The notes: generated by a model from the letters alone, not told the origin. A stretch of 49,829 bases of DNA from Saprospiraceae bacterium UBA6168 (GCA_002435785.1 DIUC01000008.1:48804-98632), one strand, 5' to 3'; counted from the first letter of the stretch, positions 9,858 through 18,816 are shown. A program made the numbers and translations.

Positions 9858-11258
9858 ATGGAACACAAATACGCTATCGTTGACATCGAGACGACCGGGG
9901 GCCGTGCCGCTTGGGACAAGATTACGGAAATTGCCATTGTCGTCCACAATGGTACGGAGGTATTGGAAACTTTTGAAACGTTGTTGAACCCGGAGACGAA
10001 CATCCCCTACGGCATTACCGAACTGACGGGCATCACCAATGACATGGTGCGGAGCGCTCCCCGCTTTTACGAAGTAGCCAAAAGGATTGTCGAGCTGACG
10101 GAGGGTGCCATCTTCGTCGCCCACAATGTCCGGTTCGATTACAGTTTTGTTCAGGAAGAATTTAAGCGGCTTGGATTCACTTACACCCGTCGGCAGCTCT
10201 GCACCGTGCGGATGGCGAGGAAGGTGTTTCCTGGTTACAGTAGCTATAGCCTCGGTAACCTCATCGTGGCGATGGGCCTCACCGCTGGCGACCGCCACCG
10301 GGCCATGGGCGATACCATCGCCACTGTTGACCTCTTCGAGCGCATCATGGCGCAGTCGGGCGCTGCCGCAAAAGAGGTGCGGACCATGGTGAACCTCGGC
10401 GTGCGGGAGTCCAAATTGCCCAAGAACTTTAGCCTTGAAAAGCTCCACTCCCTCCCCGAAGCCTGCGGAGTCTATTACTTCCACAACGAGGATGGCGATG
10501 TGGTATATGTGGGCAAAGCCTTGAACATCAAGAAACGCATCGCACAGCATTTCACCGACCAAACGGAAAAGGCCGCCAAATTGCAGGCACAAGTGGACGA
10601 TGTTTCATGGGAGGTCACTGGTAGTGAGCTGGTTGCCCTGCTCAAGGAGTCGCACGAAATCAAGCGGATGCGGCCACCCATCAACCGGGCACAGAAGGTT
10701 CGGGAATACCCCTTTGTCATCCATACTTTCGAGAACCAAGCGGGCTATATCTGTTTCGATGTTGGAAAGCCTACCGCCAAGACCCGCAAAACCTTGCGGG
10801 TGCTCTCCGCCTACCCAGATTTGCCCCATGCCAAGGGCTGGCTCAAGGGTGCCCAAAAGCGCTTCAACCTCTGCCTCCGCCATTGCCACCTCGAAGAGCG
10901 TTCTGGTGCCTGCTTCGACTATCACCTCAAGCTGTGCCTCGGTGCTTGTGTTGGCGTGGAAAGCCCAGCGGATTACAACGAGCGTGCCCAAGCGGCCCTG
11001 CTCGCCCTCGATGAGAGCCTGCTCGAACAGGACTTTTTCCTCATTGACAAGGGCCGCACCCCCGGCGAAAATGCCGTAGTGCTGGTGGAGGGTGGCGAGT
11101 ACCAAGGCTATGGCTACATCAACATGGACGAAGTGGAGGCGAACGATTTTGAGGGCTTGAAGGAGAGCATCGAGCCTTTTGAAAGCAATCCAGAGGTAAA
11201 GCGGCTAATACGCCGATTTCTGGCAGGGAGCCATCGGCTGAAAATCTTGAAGTTGTGA
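9858..11258 (+). CDS. DEDDh exonuclease / GIY-YIG nuclease fusion (PolIII epsilon-like plus UvrC/Cho-like)
   Basis: A 466-residue, two-nuclease protein. Residues 1-170 are a DnaQ-type 3'-5' exonuclease: VDIETT gives Asp9 and Glu11, AHNVRFD the second Asp region, and DRHRAMGD gives His147 and Asp152. Residues ~200-280 are a GIY-YIG domain (GVYYF...VVYVGKALNIKKRI) as in UvrC and Cho. The C-terminal part keeps a UvrC-like cysteine segment (GACFDYHLKLCLGACVG) but has no UVR motif or second UvrC nuclease domain. This architecture is known in Bacteroidota and is presumed to act in DNA repair. The ATG starts directly before the exonuclease fold. Confidence 0.85.
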   Translation: MEHKYAIVDIETTGGRAAWDKITEIAIVVHNGTEVLETFETLLNPETNIPYGITELTGITNDMVRSAPRFYEVAKRIVELTEGAIFVAHNVRFDYSFVQEEFKRLGFTYTRRQLCTVRMARKVFPGYSSYSLGNLIVAMGLTAGDRHRAMGDTIATVDLFERIMAQSGAAAKEVRTMVNLGVRESKLPKNFSLEKLHSLPEACGVYYFHNEDGDVVYVGKALNIKKRIAQHFTDQTEKAAKLQAQVDDVSWEVTGSELVALLKESHEIKRMRPPINRAQKVREYPFVIHTFENQAGYICFDVGKPTAKTRKTLRVLSAYPDLPHAKGWLKGAQKRFNLCLRHCHLEERSGACFDYHLKLCLGACVGVESPADYNERAQAALLALDESLLEQDFFLIDKGRTPGENAVVLVEGGEYQGYGYINMDEVEANDFEGLKESIEPFESNPEVKRLIRRFLAGSHRLKILKL

Positions 11259-11320
11259 CAACTATAAACAAAAATGGCTTGACAACTTCCGCTGCCAAGC
11301 CATCTGCATTTTATAAGTGT

Positions 11321-11647
11321 TTAAAGCGTCTTGCCCAGCTTTTTGAGCAGCAAATAGTAAAATACGGCCCTGTACTTTTGGTTGGCGTTGTATTCCGCAC
11401 AAACACTGCTGATAGCAGCATCCATAGCCGCATTGTCCGTCATGCCCAGCTTTTTAGTCATGAAGTTGGCCTTAACCCTGTCCAACTCAGTTTGGTCAGA
11501 GCAAGATACTAAAGAGGCATCTCTTAAATAGATAGATGGGCCAAGGCCCTTTGCAACTTTGTTCAGCAAGTCCGCATCAACGGCAGTTTTGCTAACGCTT
11601 TTAAGGGCGTCTTGGTAGCTTGCCAGCTTTTCATCAAATTTGCTCAT
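11321..11647 (-). CDS. DUF2853-like small protein
   Basis: A 108-residue soluble, helical, lysine-rich protein starting MSKFDEKLASYQ and ending LLLKKLGKTL. Length and pattern fit DUF2853, a small uncharacterised family. No signal peptide, membrane segment or catalytic motif is visible. It is a single gene, convergent with the exonuclease gene (62 bp apart) and divergent from the lyase gene, with 284 bp of AT-rich DNA between. Confidence 0.7.
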   Translation of the reverse strand: MSKFDEKLASYQDALKSVSKTAVDADLLNKVAKGLGPSIYLRDASLVSCSDQTELDRVKANFMTKKLGMTDNAAMDAAISSVCAEYNANQKYRAVFYYLLLKKLGKTL

Positions 11648-11931
11648 AGAAAAATCGTTTTGTGGTGAAAAAAAAGGTTTCGGGGCGAAGGTAATAACAA
11701 ATTCCCTGCAAACAACAAATCGGGTATTTTTCGACTATTTATTTTGCCCGCTTTTAATTGAATTTGCAGAGCTGATGTTACCGATAAAGTGAAGTCAAAT
11801 ATGTTTCCTAAGCGAATTGTTTAAACGCATGATAAGGATTGAGGTATCGGCAAAGTGATTTTTCTCATCCATTCATAGCTGTGCTTTGCACGAGTTTTGT
11901 GGCTTAAGTTATTCATTAAAAACGACGATAC

Positions 11932-13332
11932 ATGGAACTCGATGTCAACACCTTTCGCCACCGCTCATGGGCAGAACCCTGGAAAGTCAAAATGGTCGAA
12001 CACGTAAAAATGACCACCTACGAGGAGCGCAAAAAAGCCCTCGTGGATGCTGGCTACAACACTTTCCTGCTGCGCTCCCGGGATGTTTATATTGACCTGC
12101 TGACCGACAGCGGCACCTCCGCCATGAGCGACCGCCAATGGGCCGGCATGATGATGGGCGATGAAGCCTACGCTGGAAGCGAGAATTTTTACCACCTGGA
12201 AGAAGCCGTCCAAAAGTATTACGGCTACAAATATGTCGTGCCGACCCACCAAGGCCGGGGTGCAGAGAACATCATCTCCAAAGTCCTGATAAAACCGGGC
12301 GACATCGTGCCCGGCAACATGTATTTCACGACCACACGACTGCACCAGGAACTTGCCGGGGGTGAGTTTCACGACATCGTCATTGACGAGGCGCACGACC
12401 CGGAGAGCGAGCACCCATTTAAGGGTAATATTGACCTCAACAAACTGGAAGCGCTGGTTAAAAAATATGGCGCTGAAAAAATACCCTACGTCAGCATGGC
12501 TACCACGGTCAACATGGCTGGCGGGCAGCCCATCTCGATGGCCAATCTTCGGGAACTGCGGGCGTACACACAAAAGCACGGAATCCTCATTATCCACGAC
12601 ATGACAAGGGTGGCCGAAAACGCTTGGTTTATAAAGGTCAGGGAGGATGGCTATCAGGACAAAAGCGTCGCAGAAATCGTCAAGGAAATATGCTCGCTGA
12701 CGGACGGTGCCACCATGAGCGCGAAGAAGGACGCCCTTGTGAACATCGGCGGCTTCTTGGCCATGAACGACCACGGTATTTACGAAGAAGCTTGCAACCT
12801 CGTCGTGGTGTACGAGGGGCTGCACACCTACGGCGGTCTGGCTGGGCGTGACATGGAGGCCATGGCCATTGGCATCGGCGAGTCGGTGCAGGACGACCAT
12901 ATCCGTTCCCGCATCGGGCAGGTGGAATACCTTGGCAACCGACTGCTGTCGCACGAAATTCCCATCGTGAAGCCCATCGGTAGCCACGGCATTTTCCTGA
13001 ATGCAAAGAAATTCTTGCCCTCCGTGCCCCAGATTAACTTCCCGGCGCAGGCGCTGGCAGCGGCCATTTACCTCGACTCAGGCATCCGTTCGATGGAGCG
13101 GGGCATTGTGTCGGCAGGCAGGGACAAGGCCACTGGCGACCACTACTACCCAAAATTAGAACTGGTGCGCCTGACGATTCCCCGGCGGGTTTACACCCAA
13201 GCGCACATGGACGTGGTGGTGGAATCCATCCTTGAAGTATATGACCAGCGAAACCGCATCAAAGGCTTTAAGATGGTTTATGAGCCGAAGTACCTGCGGT
13301 TCTTTCAGGCTAGGTTTGAGTCGCTGGGTTGA
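11932..13332 (+). CDS. Tryptophanase-family beta-eliminating lyase, tyrosine phenol-lyase-like
   Basis: A 466-residue PLP enzyme of the TnaA/TPL family. Residue by residue it matches tyrosine phenol-lyase rather than tryptophanase with a constant +9 offset: Arg109 (HQGRG), Phe132-Thr133 (YFTTTR; tryptophanase has FDTT), Asp223 and Arg226 (HDMTR), the PLP lysine Lys266 (SAKKD) and Arg390 (RSMERG; the Arg381 position that favours phenol-lyase, absent from E. coli TnaA). The C-terminal Phe457-Phe458 pair (RFF) is also TPL-like. The expected reaction is L-tyrosine to phenol, pyruvate and ammonia, but specificity needs an assay. The gene ends 23 bp inside the convergent hoxW gene. Assignment to the family is strong; the substrate is inferred. 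Confidence 0.88.
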   Translation: MELDVNTFRHRSWAEPWKVKMVEHVKMTTYEERKKALVDAGYNTFLLRSRDVYIDLLTDSGTSAMSDRQWAGMMMGDEAYAGSENFYHLEEAVQKYYGYKYVVPTHQGRGAENIISKVLIKPGDIVPGNMYFTTTRLHQELAGGEFHDIVIDEAHDPESEHPFKGNIDLNKLEALVKKYGAEKIPYVSMATTVNMAGGQPISMANLRELRAYTQKHGILIIHDMTRVAENAWFIKVREDGYQDKSVAEIVKEICSLTDGATMSAKKDALVNIGGFLAMNDHGIYEEACNLVVVYEGLHTYGGLAGRDMEAMAIGIGESVQDDHIRSRIGQVEYLGNRLLSHEIPIVKPIGSHGIFLNAKKFLPSVPQINFPAQALAAAIYLDSGIRSMERGIVSAGRDKATGDHYYPKLELVRLTIPRRVYTQAHMDVVVESILEVYDQRNRIKGFKMVYEPKYLRFFQARFESLG

Positions 13333-13777
13333 GGTAGGTCTTCTTGAAAAATTCGAGTGCAACCTCTAGGTTTTTTTCGGCTACCATAGTTAGCCCGATC
13401 TCCAATTCCCAAGCCTCTCCGGCCATGAGCAGGCAATACGCCTCCGGCGTTTTTTCGTACAATTTTTCACACCAAAACAGCACCGCCTCCGGCGAAAGGG
13501 CATGGGTGGTATATTCAAAATTAGCCGAAGGCTCGACCCTTTTCCATTGAAACCCACCTGACAATTCCCCCTTGAACGCATCCACGAAAATGACCTCATC
13601 CGCTCCCGCAATCAACTCGGCGTCCTCCACCTGCAACTGGTAGCGGTAATGGAGATCCCCATCAAAATGGCCGATTGCTTCCAGCGCCTCACCGAACGCC
13701 CAGCCGAGGCCGTCGTCTTGTCTGCCGTTGTTGCCGATGGCGAAGAGAAGTGTGCGATTATGATTTGGTTCGTTCAT
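13310..13777 (-). CDS. HoxW-like hydrogenase maturation endopeptidase
   Basis: A 155-residue protein of the HyaD/HybD/HoxW family: an N-terminal GN.GR.DDGLGW motif with nickel-binding acidic residues, then FVDAF and a second acidic region. These proteases remove the C-terminal tail of the [NiFe] large subunit after nickel insertion. The gene overlaps hoxH by 20 bp (start inside the hoxH end), which indicates translational coupling, and closes the hox operon. At its 3' end it overlaps the convergent lyase gene by 23 bp. HoxH carries the expected cleavable tail. Confidence 0.85.
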   Translation of the reverse strand: MNEPNHNRTLLFAIGNNGRQDDGLGWAFGEALEAIGHFDGDLHYRYQLQVEDAELIAGADEVIFVDAFKGELSGGFQWKRVEPSANFEYTTHALSPEAVLFWCEKLYEKTPEAYCLLMAGEAWELEIGLTMVAEKNLEVALEFFKKTYLNPATQT

Positions 13778-15209
13778 CTATGATATTCCCTTTGTGATTG
13801 TACAGCGTGACATGCAGCGGCATTTGCCCAATGGCATGTGTGGCACAACTCAGGCAGGGGTCGTACGCCCGGATGGCGATTTCCACTTGATTGAGCAATG
13901 TATCCGTCAGTTCCGGTTTGCCGTCGAGCACGTTGTTGGCGACCCAGCGCACGGCACGGTTCATCGGCTCGTTGTTGTGGGTGGTACTCACGATGAGGTT
14001 GCAGCGGTTAATCATCCCCTTTTCATCTGCTTGGTAGTGGTGGATGAGCGTACCCCTCGGTGCCTCCACGATACCAATGCCCTCTGGTCGGCGATGGCCC
14101 TTGCGCAGGATGTCGTCGCTGAGGATGTCCTCGTCATGCAGCAGCGCTTTCATCAACTCAGCACAGTGCAGCATCTCGATGAGCCGTGCCCAGTGGAAGT
14201 GCATTGTGTGGTTGTTCGGCTTGCCGCCGGTATATTCTTTGAAAATCTTAAACTCCTGTTGCGCCAGCGGTGTGCTGATGCGGTCGCAGACGTTTAGGCG
14301 GGCAAGCGGCCCGACGCGACTCCAGCCATCGTCCCGACCCAGGTGGCGTAGGTACGGGAACTTCAGGAAGGTCCACGGCTCCACCCGCTCGGCGAAATAG
14401 TTCACGTAATCAACGTCCCGCACGTCGTCGAGGGTGCGTTTGCCCTCGGCATCAATGGCCCGGAGGCGACCGTCGTAGAGTTCGAGCGAGCCGTCGTCGG
14501 CATTCACCAAACCCAAGTGGCCACTGGGGTAGGAAGCGAAACTGTCCAACCAAGGGGCGTTCTTTTCGTGGTAATCCTTGATGAAATCCACCACCTCGCT
14601 CGACCACTCAATCATGGTGTCTACATTGGGCAGGTCTTTTCCGGTCAAAAAATAGTCCCGGTCTTCGATGGACATGCGCTTGTGAACGCCACCCGGCACG
14701 GCAGCGATTCCGTGAATCCGCTTGCCCGCTATCACCCGAATGATTTCCTGCCCAAACTTGCGCATGGTAATTCCCTTCCGGGCGAGTTCCTTGTTTGATA
14801 TCGCAACGGCCACCACATTTCGCTGCTCGGCGGGCGCTTCCAACCCAAACAGTAAGTCAGGCGAGGCGAGGTAGAAAAAGTGCAAGGCATGGGATTGGAA
14901 AATCTGCCCATAGTGCAGCAATCGCCTGATTTTGGTGGCGGTGGGCGATAAGTCCACGGGGTCAAGGCCCGCCAATTGGTCAATCGCCTTTGCTGCCGCA
15001 ATATGGTGGCTCACCGGGCAGATTCCGCAAAGCCGCTGCACCAGCATGGGGGCTTCCCAATAAGGCCGCCCCTGAATGAAGCGCTCGAAGCCTCGGAACT
15101 CAACGATATGGAAAAAACTGTCCTTCACCCGCCCCTCCTCGTCAAGGTGGATGGTGACTTTGCCGTGCCCTTCAACACGGGTGACAGGCTCTATGATTAC
15201 TTTTTGCAT
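13758..15209 (-). CDS. NAD-coupled [NiFe]-hydrogenase large subunit HoxH
   Basis: A 483-residue catalytic subunit. The four nickel-ligand cysteines are in RLCGICPVSHH (Cys61, Cys64) and DPCLSCATH (Cys452, Cys455). The N-terminal region (EPVTRVEGHGK, EFRGFE.F.QGRPYWEAP) resembles group 3d (HoxH) enzymes. Twenty-five residues follow His458, the expected tail that HoxW removes. It pairs with the HoxY half of the fused upstream gene to form the H2-activating module. It lies third in the operon hoxF, hoxU-hoxY, hoxH, hoxW. A 95-bp palindromic spacer separates it from hoxU-hoxY. Confidence 0.95.
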   Translation of the reverse strand: MQKVIIEPVTRVEGHGKVTIHLDEEGRVKDSFFHIVEFRGFERFIQGRPYWEAPMLVQRLCGICPVSHHIAAAKAIDQLAGLDPVDLSPTATKIRRLLHYGQIFQSHALHFFYLASPDLLFGLEAPAEQRNVVAVAISNKELARKGITMRKFGQEIIRVIAGKRIHGIAAVPGGVHKRMSIEDRDYFLTGKDLPNVDTMIEWSSEVVDFIKDYHEKNAPWLDSFASYPSGHLGLVNADDGSLELYDGRLRAIDAEGKRTLDDVRDVDYVNYFAERVEPWTFLKFPYLRHLGRDDGWSRVGPLARLNVCDRISTPLAQQEFKIFKEYTGGKPNNHTMHFHWARLIEMLHCAELMKALLHDEDILSDDILRKGHRRPEGIGIVEAPRGTLIHHYQADEKGMINRCNLIVSTTHNNEPMNRAVRWVANNVLDGKPELTDTLLNQVEIAIRAYDPCLSCATHAIGQMPLHVTLYNHKGNIIDERTKS

Positions 15210-15304
15210 GGCTGAAGATTTGCCCCTGACCCCTAAAGGGGTACCTAATCTGCAAATGTATAAGGTTAGGTTCCCATTTAGGGGTCAGGGGTCAGGTCAA
15301 GGGT
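15210..15304. repeat. Intergenic quasi-palindrome inside the hox operon
   Basis: Left words CCCCTGACCCCTAAA...ACCTAA (15224-15249) pair with right words TTAGGTTCCC.TTTAGGGGTCAGGGG (15266-15291), giving a ~25-bp imperfect stem between hoxU-hoxY and hoxH. The right arm shares a 21-nt word with 22605-22625 near hypC, differing at one base. It could form an RNA hairpin in the hox transcript and affect mRNA stability or partial termination (inference). Confidence 0.7.
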
Positions 15305-16585
15305 TCAATCATATTTAAACTCCGAAAGCAGCACCGAATATTCCTTGTCAAACAAGATATTCTTAACCACTTTCCAGATATGGTTGGCGCTTGGCGGACA
15401 GCCGGGGATGAAATAATCAATGTCCACGACCTCGTTGCAAGCATATACTTTGTCCAAAATCTTGGGGATGTCCTCGTGGTTCGGTATGATGGCCGCCTCG
15501 TTTTCGCTGGTGAAAGAATGCAAATAAGCCTCTTCCAAACATTCCTTGAGCGGCACGGTGTTGCGCATGGCGGGCAACCCACCCCAGATGGCGCACTCAC
15601 CAATGGAAACCAAGATGTCGCATTTCCTGCGAAATTCCCGCAATACCGCCACATTCTCGGAATTGCAGCAGCCGCCTTCGATGATGCCGACATCCACTTT
15701 TTTTGTAAAATGCTTGATGTCCGTCAGCGGCGACTTGTTAAACTCCACCAGCTCTACCAAGTCCAAAATACCCAAGTCAAGGTCGAGCATGGACATGTGG
15801 CAGCCAAAGCAACCCGCCAAGGAAACGGTGGCGATGACCTTTTTCTCGCCATTTTTTAATGCACGAACTTCTGGAAAAACAATGGGAACTGTTTGACTAT
15901 CTGCCAGTTCGCCGATGTCGTACTTGCGGTCACCGAAGGGGCGGGCAAGGCTTTTTCCCCGCACCAAAATGGCACCCGTCGGGCAGATGTGCATGGCATG
16001 AATGGCCTGCGTTTCCGTCAGTGTCGCCTCCTGTTCATAGTCAATGGCGACCTCGGTGTCGTTGCCCCGGTTTGCGAAGCTGAACACACGTTTGCCGTCT
16101 GAGGACATTACTTCGTCCACGCAGCGACGGCAGCGGATGCAACGGTTGTGCTCGATAACCATCCGTTTCGGATTGTAGTCAATGAGCCGGTCCACGAACA
16201 AGTGCGGGAAGCGGCTCACGTTCACCCCCAATTGGTAGCCCATGCCTTGCAGGTCGCAGTCGCCACTCTTTTCGCAAGCGGGGCAAAAGTGGTTGCCTTC
16301 GGCAAACAGCATTTCCACCATCGCCTTGCGGGTGTCGTGCAGCGTCGGGTCGTCGTGTACGACCACGTTCATGCCATTGCGGGCGAGGGTCGTACAGGAG
16401 GCCACGTGCCGACCATTGACTTCCACGGTGCAAACCCGGCAGGTGCCGAGCGGTGGGTCAATATGCTTGTAATAACAGAGCGATGGCAAGTCCACGACCG
16501 CTTCCCGGATGGCGCTAATCAGCAGTGTGCCGTCCTCGACTTGAACTTCCTTGCCGTCAATGGTGATAGTGATTGGATTTTGCAT
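15305..16585 (-). CDS. Fused diaphorase ferredoxin subunit HoxU and hydrogenase small subunit HoxY
   Basis: A 426-residue protein joining two subunits that are usually separate. Residues 1-~222 are HoxU: a plant-type [2Fe-2S] site (Cys37, 49, 52, 64), an NuoG-like His99/Cys101/104/110 site, and a ferredoxin site (Cys149, 152, 155 and Cys201 in HICPTGAI). Residues ~249-426 are HoxY: GCFGC (Cys259, 262), GECA (Cys331) and PGCPP (Cys396) ligate the proximal [4Fe-4S] cluster, and WGGLPAMRN is typical. The ~26-residue linker has no methionine, so a hidden hoxY start is unlikely. The fusion would hard-wire the diaphorase-to-hydrogenase electron path. The gene starts 26 bp after hoxF ends, in one operon. 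Confidence 0.93.
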   Translation of the reverse strand: MQNPITITIDGKEVQVEDGTLLISAIREAVVDLPSLCYYKHIDPPLGTCRVCTVEVNGRHVASCTTLARNGMNVVVHDDPTLHDTRKAMVEMLFAEGNHFCPACEKSGDCDLQGMGYQLGVNVSRFPHLFVDRLIDYNPKRMVIEHNRCIRCRRCVDEVMSSDGKRVFSFANRGNDTEVAIDYEQEATLTETQAIHAMHICPTGAILVRGKSLARPFGDRKYDIGELADSQTVPIVFPEVRALKNGEKKVIATVSLAGCFGCHMSMLDLDLGILDLVELVEFNKSPLTDIKHFTKKVDVGIIEGGCCNSENVAVLREFRRKCDILVSIGECAIWGGLPAMRNTVPLKECLEEAYLHSFTSENEAAIIPNHEDIPKILDKVYACNEVVDIDYFIPGCPPSANHIWKVVKNILFDKEYSVLLSEFKYD

Positions 16586-16610
16586 ATTATAATGGTGTCA
16601 ATGATGAACA

Positions 16611-18335
16611 TCATTTTACTGCCTCCTCATACTCCCGCACCGCTGCATCCATGTCGAAGCCACGGTTCAGGCGGCTGCCCGACTTGTCCACTCGCTGGTC
16701 GAAGTATTCCGGAAACTTGTGAATGGCGTCCACGACAGAGTTTGGCGACATTTGCCCCAAGCCACAGCGACTGTTTTGCTTGATGGTGGCCCCCCAATCT
16801 TCAATTTCCACGAGGTCACGCAGCGAGCCAAGACCCATTTGGAGCTTTTCCAACTTTCGGTTCAGGATAAAATTGCCAGCCCGGCAAGGGGTGCAGATAC
16901 CACAGCTTTCGTGCTTGAAGAAGTTGGAGAAGTTGAGCAGGATTTTCAGCAGGTCACGGCTTTTGTCAAAGACCATGAACGAGCCGCCGCACAACAAATC
17001 CTCCTTGCAAATCCGGCGGTTGCGTTCCTTCATCGAGACGGCCACGCCGCTCGGCCCGCTTACCTGCACGTAATTCGGGTCATTTGCTTCGCAAAGCGCC
17101 AGTAGGTCGCCGAGGCGCATCCCCCATTCTATTTCATAAATCCCGGGTTTGGCGCAGTCACCGCTAATGGAGATGAGCTTGTTGCCGGGCGTGTCTTTGG
17201 TGCCAAGTTTGCGCATTTTCTCAGCCCCCGCTTCGAGGATTCGGGCGGCCGTGGCAAAGGTTTCCACGTTGTTCACAAGCGTGGGTTTGTTGAGGTAGCC
17301 CCGCTCAACCGGGAAGTAGCGGCGGGTGCGGGGTTCGCCCCGTTTGCCTTCGAGGGAGTTGAGGAGGGCGGTCTCTTCGCCGCAGACGTAGGCGCCGGCG
17401 CCGAGCTGCACCCGGATGTCGAACGAGAAGGGCAACTTGGCCGGGATATGGTCGCCGAGCCAGCTTTTTTCTCGAAAATCTTCCAGTGTTTGCTCGATTT
17501 TTTCTTTGAGCCAACGGTACTCTGCCCGCAGGTAGATAATGCCTTCGGAAGCACCCACGGCGTAAGCACCGAGCGCCATGCCCTCGATGACCAGGCCCGG
17601 CATGGTGTTGAGCAGCACCCGGTCTTTGAAGGTTCCCGGCTCGCCCTCGTCGGCGTTGCAGACCACAAACTTGCGGTTGCTGACGTTGCGGCGACAACCT
17701 TCCCATTTGATTCCCGTTGGGAAAAAAGCGCCGCCCATGCCCATCAAGCCTGCATCTTTTACTTGCTGAATGACCTCCATTGGCTCAAAATCCTTGAGCC
17801 GGGCTAGGGCCGTGCCGGGTGTGTATTCTTTTAAAATAAACGTGCGCTCGCCGGGTGTGTAGCGGATATTGTTCTTGGGTTCGTCGCAAAGGGTGGCAGC
17901 CGGAGCGCCGCTTCTCAGCTTCGCAACGATGGTTTTCACTTTCTGCGGGGTCAGTTCGGTAACGGGGAAAAAGTCAATCAGCGCCGCCGGTTCTTGGTCG
18001 CTTAGGCCGATGCAGGAAGTTTCGTAAAAACCGAAAGTACCAGTAGGGTCTGTCTTACCGAGTGCCGCCCCAGTTTCCTTTTCAAAAGCCTGCCTCACCT
18101 CCTCGAAGCCGTTCAATTCCGACACGATACTGTTGTTCAAATAGATGGTGTGCTTTCCCGAAGGCTGCCGATGGAAGAAATGATAAAAGGAAACGACGCC
18201 ATCGATTTCCACGGCGGAGGTGTTGAACAGGATGGCCAATTGCGCAATATCATTATTGTCGAGAAACCCCTTAACGTCGTGCATGGCCCAGATGGCGTTC
18301 AGCAATTGTGGGCGGGCAAGCTGGATTGGTTGCAT
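16611..18335 (-). CDS. NAD-coupled hydrogenase diaphorase subunit HoxF (with HoxE-like N-terminal domain)
   Basis: A 574-residue flavoprotein. Residues 1-~145 are a thioredoxin-like NuoE/HoxE-type domain. It keeps only one cysteine (Cys108) where a full [2Fe-2S] NuoE site needs four, so this cluster is probably absent. Residues ~165-574 are the NuoF-type part: NADH site GLMGMGGAFFPTG (196-208), CNADEGEPGTFKDR, FMN-site region GAGAYVCGEETALL (312-325) and the [4Fe-4S] ligands ESCGICTPC (Cys478, 481, 484) plus Cys524. It oxidises or reduces NAD(H) and passes electrons to the HoxU half of the fusion. It is the first gene of the hox operon; its 5' side faces the divergent hyp cluster across ~200 bp. 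Confidence 0.94.
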   Translation of the reverse strand: MQPIQLARPQLLNAIWAMHDVKGFLDNNDIAQLAILFNTSAVEIDGVVSFYHFFHRQPSGKHTIYLNNSIVSELNGFEEVRQAFEKETGAALGKTDPTGTFGFYETSCIGLSDQEPAALIDFFPVTELTPQKVKTIVAKLRSGAPAATLCDEPKNNIRYTPGERTFILKEYTPGTALARLKDFEPMEVIQQVKDAGLMGMGGAFFPTGIKWEGCRRNVSNRKFVVCNADEGEPGTFKDRVLLNTMPGLVIEGMALGAYAVGASEGIIYLRAEYRWLKEKIEQTLEDFREKSWLGDHIPAKLPFSFDIRVQLGAGAYVCGEETALLNSLEGKRGEPRTRRYFPVERGYLNKPTLVNNVETFATAARILEAGAEKMRKLGTKDTPGNKLISISGDCAKPGIYEIEWGMRLGDLLALCEANDPNYVQVSGPSGVAVSMKERNRRICKEDLLCGGSFMVFDKSRDLLKILLNFSNFFKHESCGICTPCRAGNFILNRKLEKLQMGLGSLRDLVEIEDWGATIKQNSRCGLGQMSPNSVVDAIHKFPEYFDQRVDKSGSRLNRGFDMDAAVREYEEAVK

Positions 18336-18539
18336 GATGATGTGTTTTGGTGACGCTCAAAAGTCAGGGATATGGCAGGGAAGGAAGATGATTTTCGTCA
18401 CCTTTGAATATGATAAAAACGCAGTCCCATGCCTTCCAAAATCGGTGATATTTGTCATTCAAAGAAGGCAAGGATAAGAATAATTGCCTTTCTTACAGCG
18501 TCTTTCTTTGCCAACTTTTTTGAACAAAAAAATTACTCC

Positions 18540-18728
18540 ATGAAAAAATGGCTCTTATTCCTTCCCTTGCTTCTACCATACATCGCCTCCGCCCACGAAG
18601 GCCACGGCATTTTCGATGCAAGCAATATCCTGCACTACCTCACCACGCCAGAACATGCGCTGCCGCTTGGAGGTGGTATCGTGCTGATTGGCTTGGTGTT
18701 GAGAAGCAGGAGCAAGAAGGCTGTATAG
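18540..18728 (+). CDS. Small exported/membrane protein at head of hyp cluster
   Basis: A 62-residue protein. It has a signal peptide (MKKWLLFLPLLLPYIASA), a histidine-containing mature start AHEGHG, then a second hydrophobic segment (LPLGGGIVLIGLVL) and a short basic tail. The HEGHG after the signal recalls the N-terminus of HupE/UreJ nickel permeases, but the protein is far too short to be one. Its place just before hypA suggests a role in metal handling or the hydrogenase. The start was set at the ATG preceding the signal peptide; a longer frame from 18429 lacks support. Confidence 0.55.
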   Translation: MKKWLLFLPLLLPYIASAHEGHGIFDASNILHYLTTPEHALPLGGGIVLIGLVLRSRSKKAV

Positions 18729-18816
18729 CGGTGTAGAAAGTTTGGAAGGTTTAGAGGGTTTAATTTTCAGCCCCTGCTAAACCTCCTAAACCCGTTAAAC
18801 CTCCTAAACCTCCTCC
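18729..18816. repeat. Intergenic quasi-palindrome upstream of hypA
   Basis: The left arm (18739-18762; GTTTGGAAGGTTTAGAGGGTTT) pairs with a right arm made of TAAACCTCC-type 9-bp tandem words (18777-18812). It fills the gap between the small exported protein and hypA and ends four bases before the hypA ATG. Confidence 0.7.
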
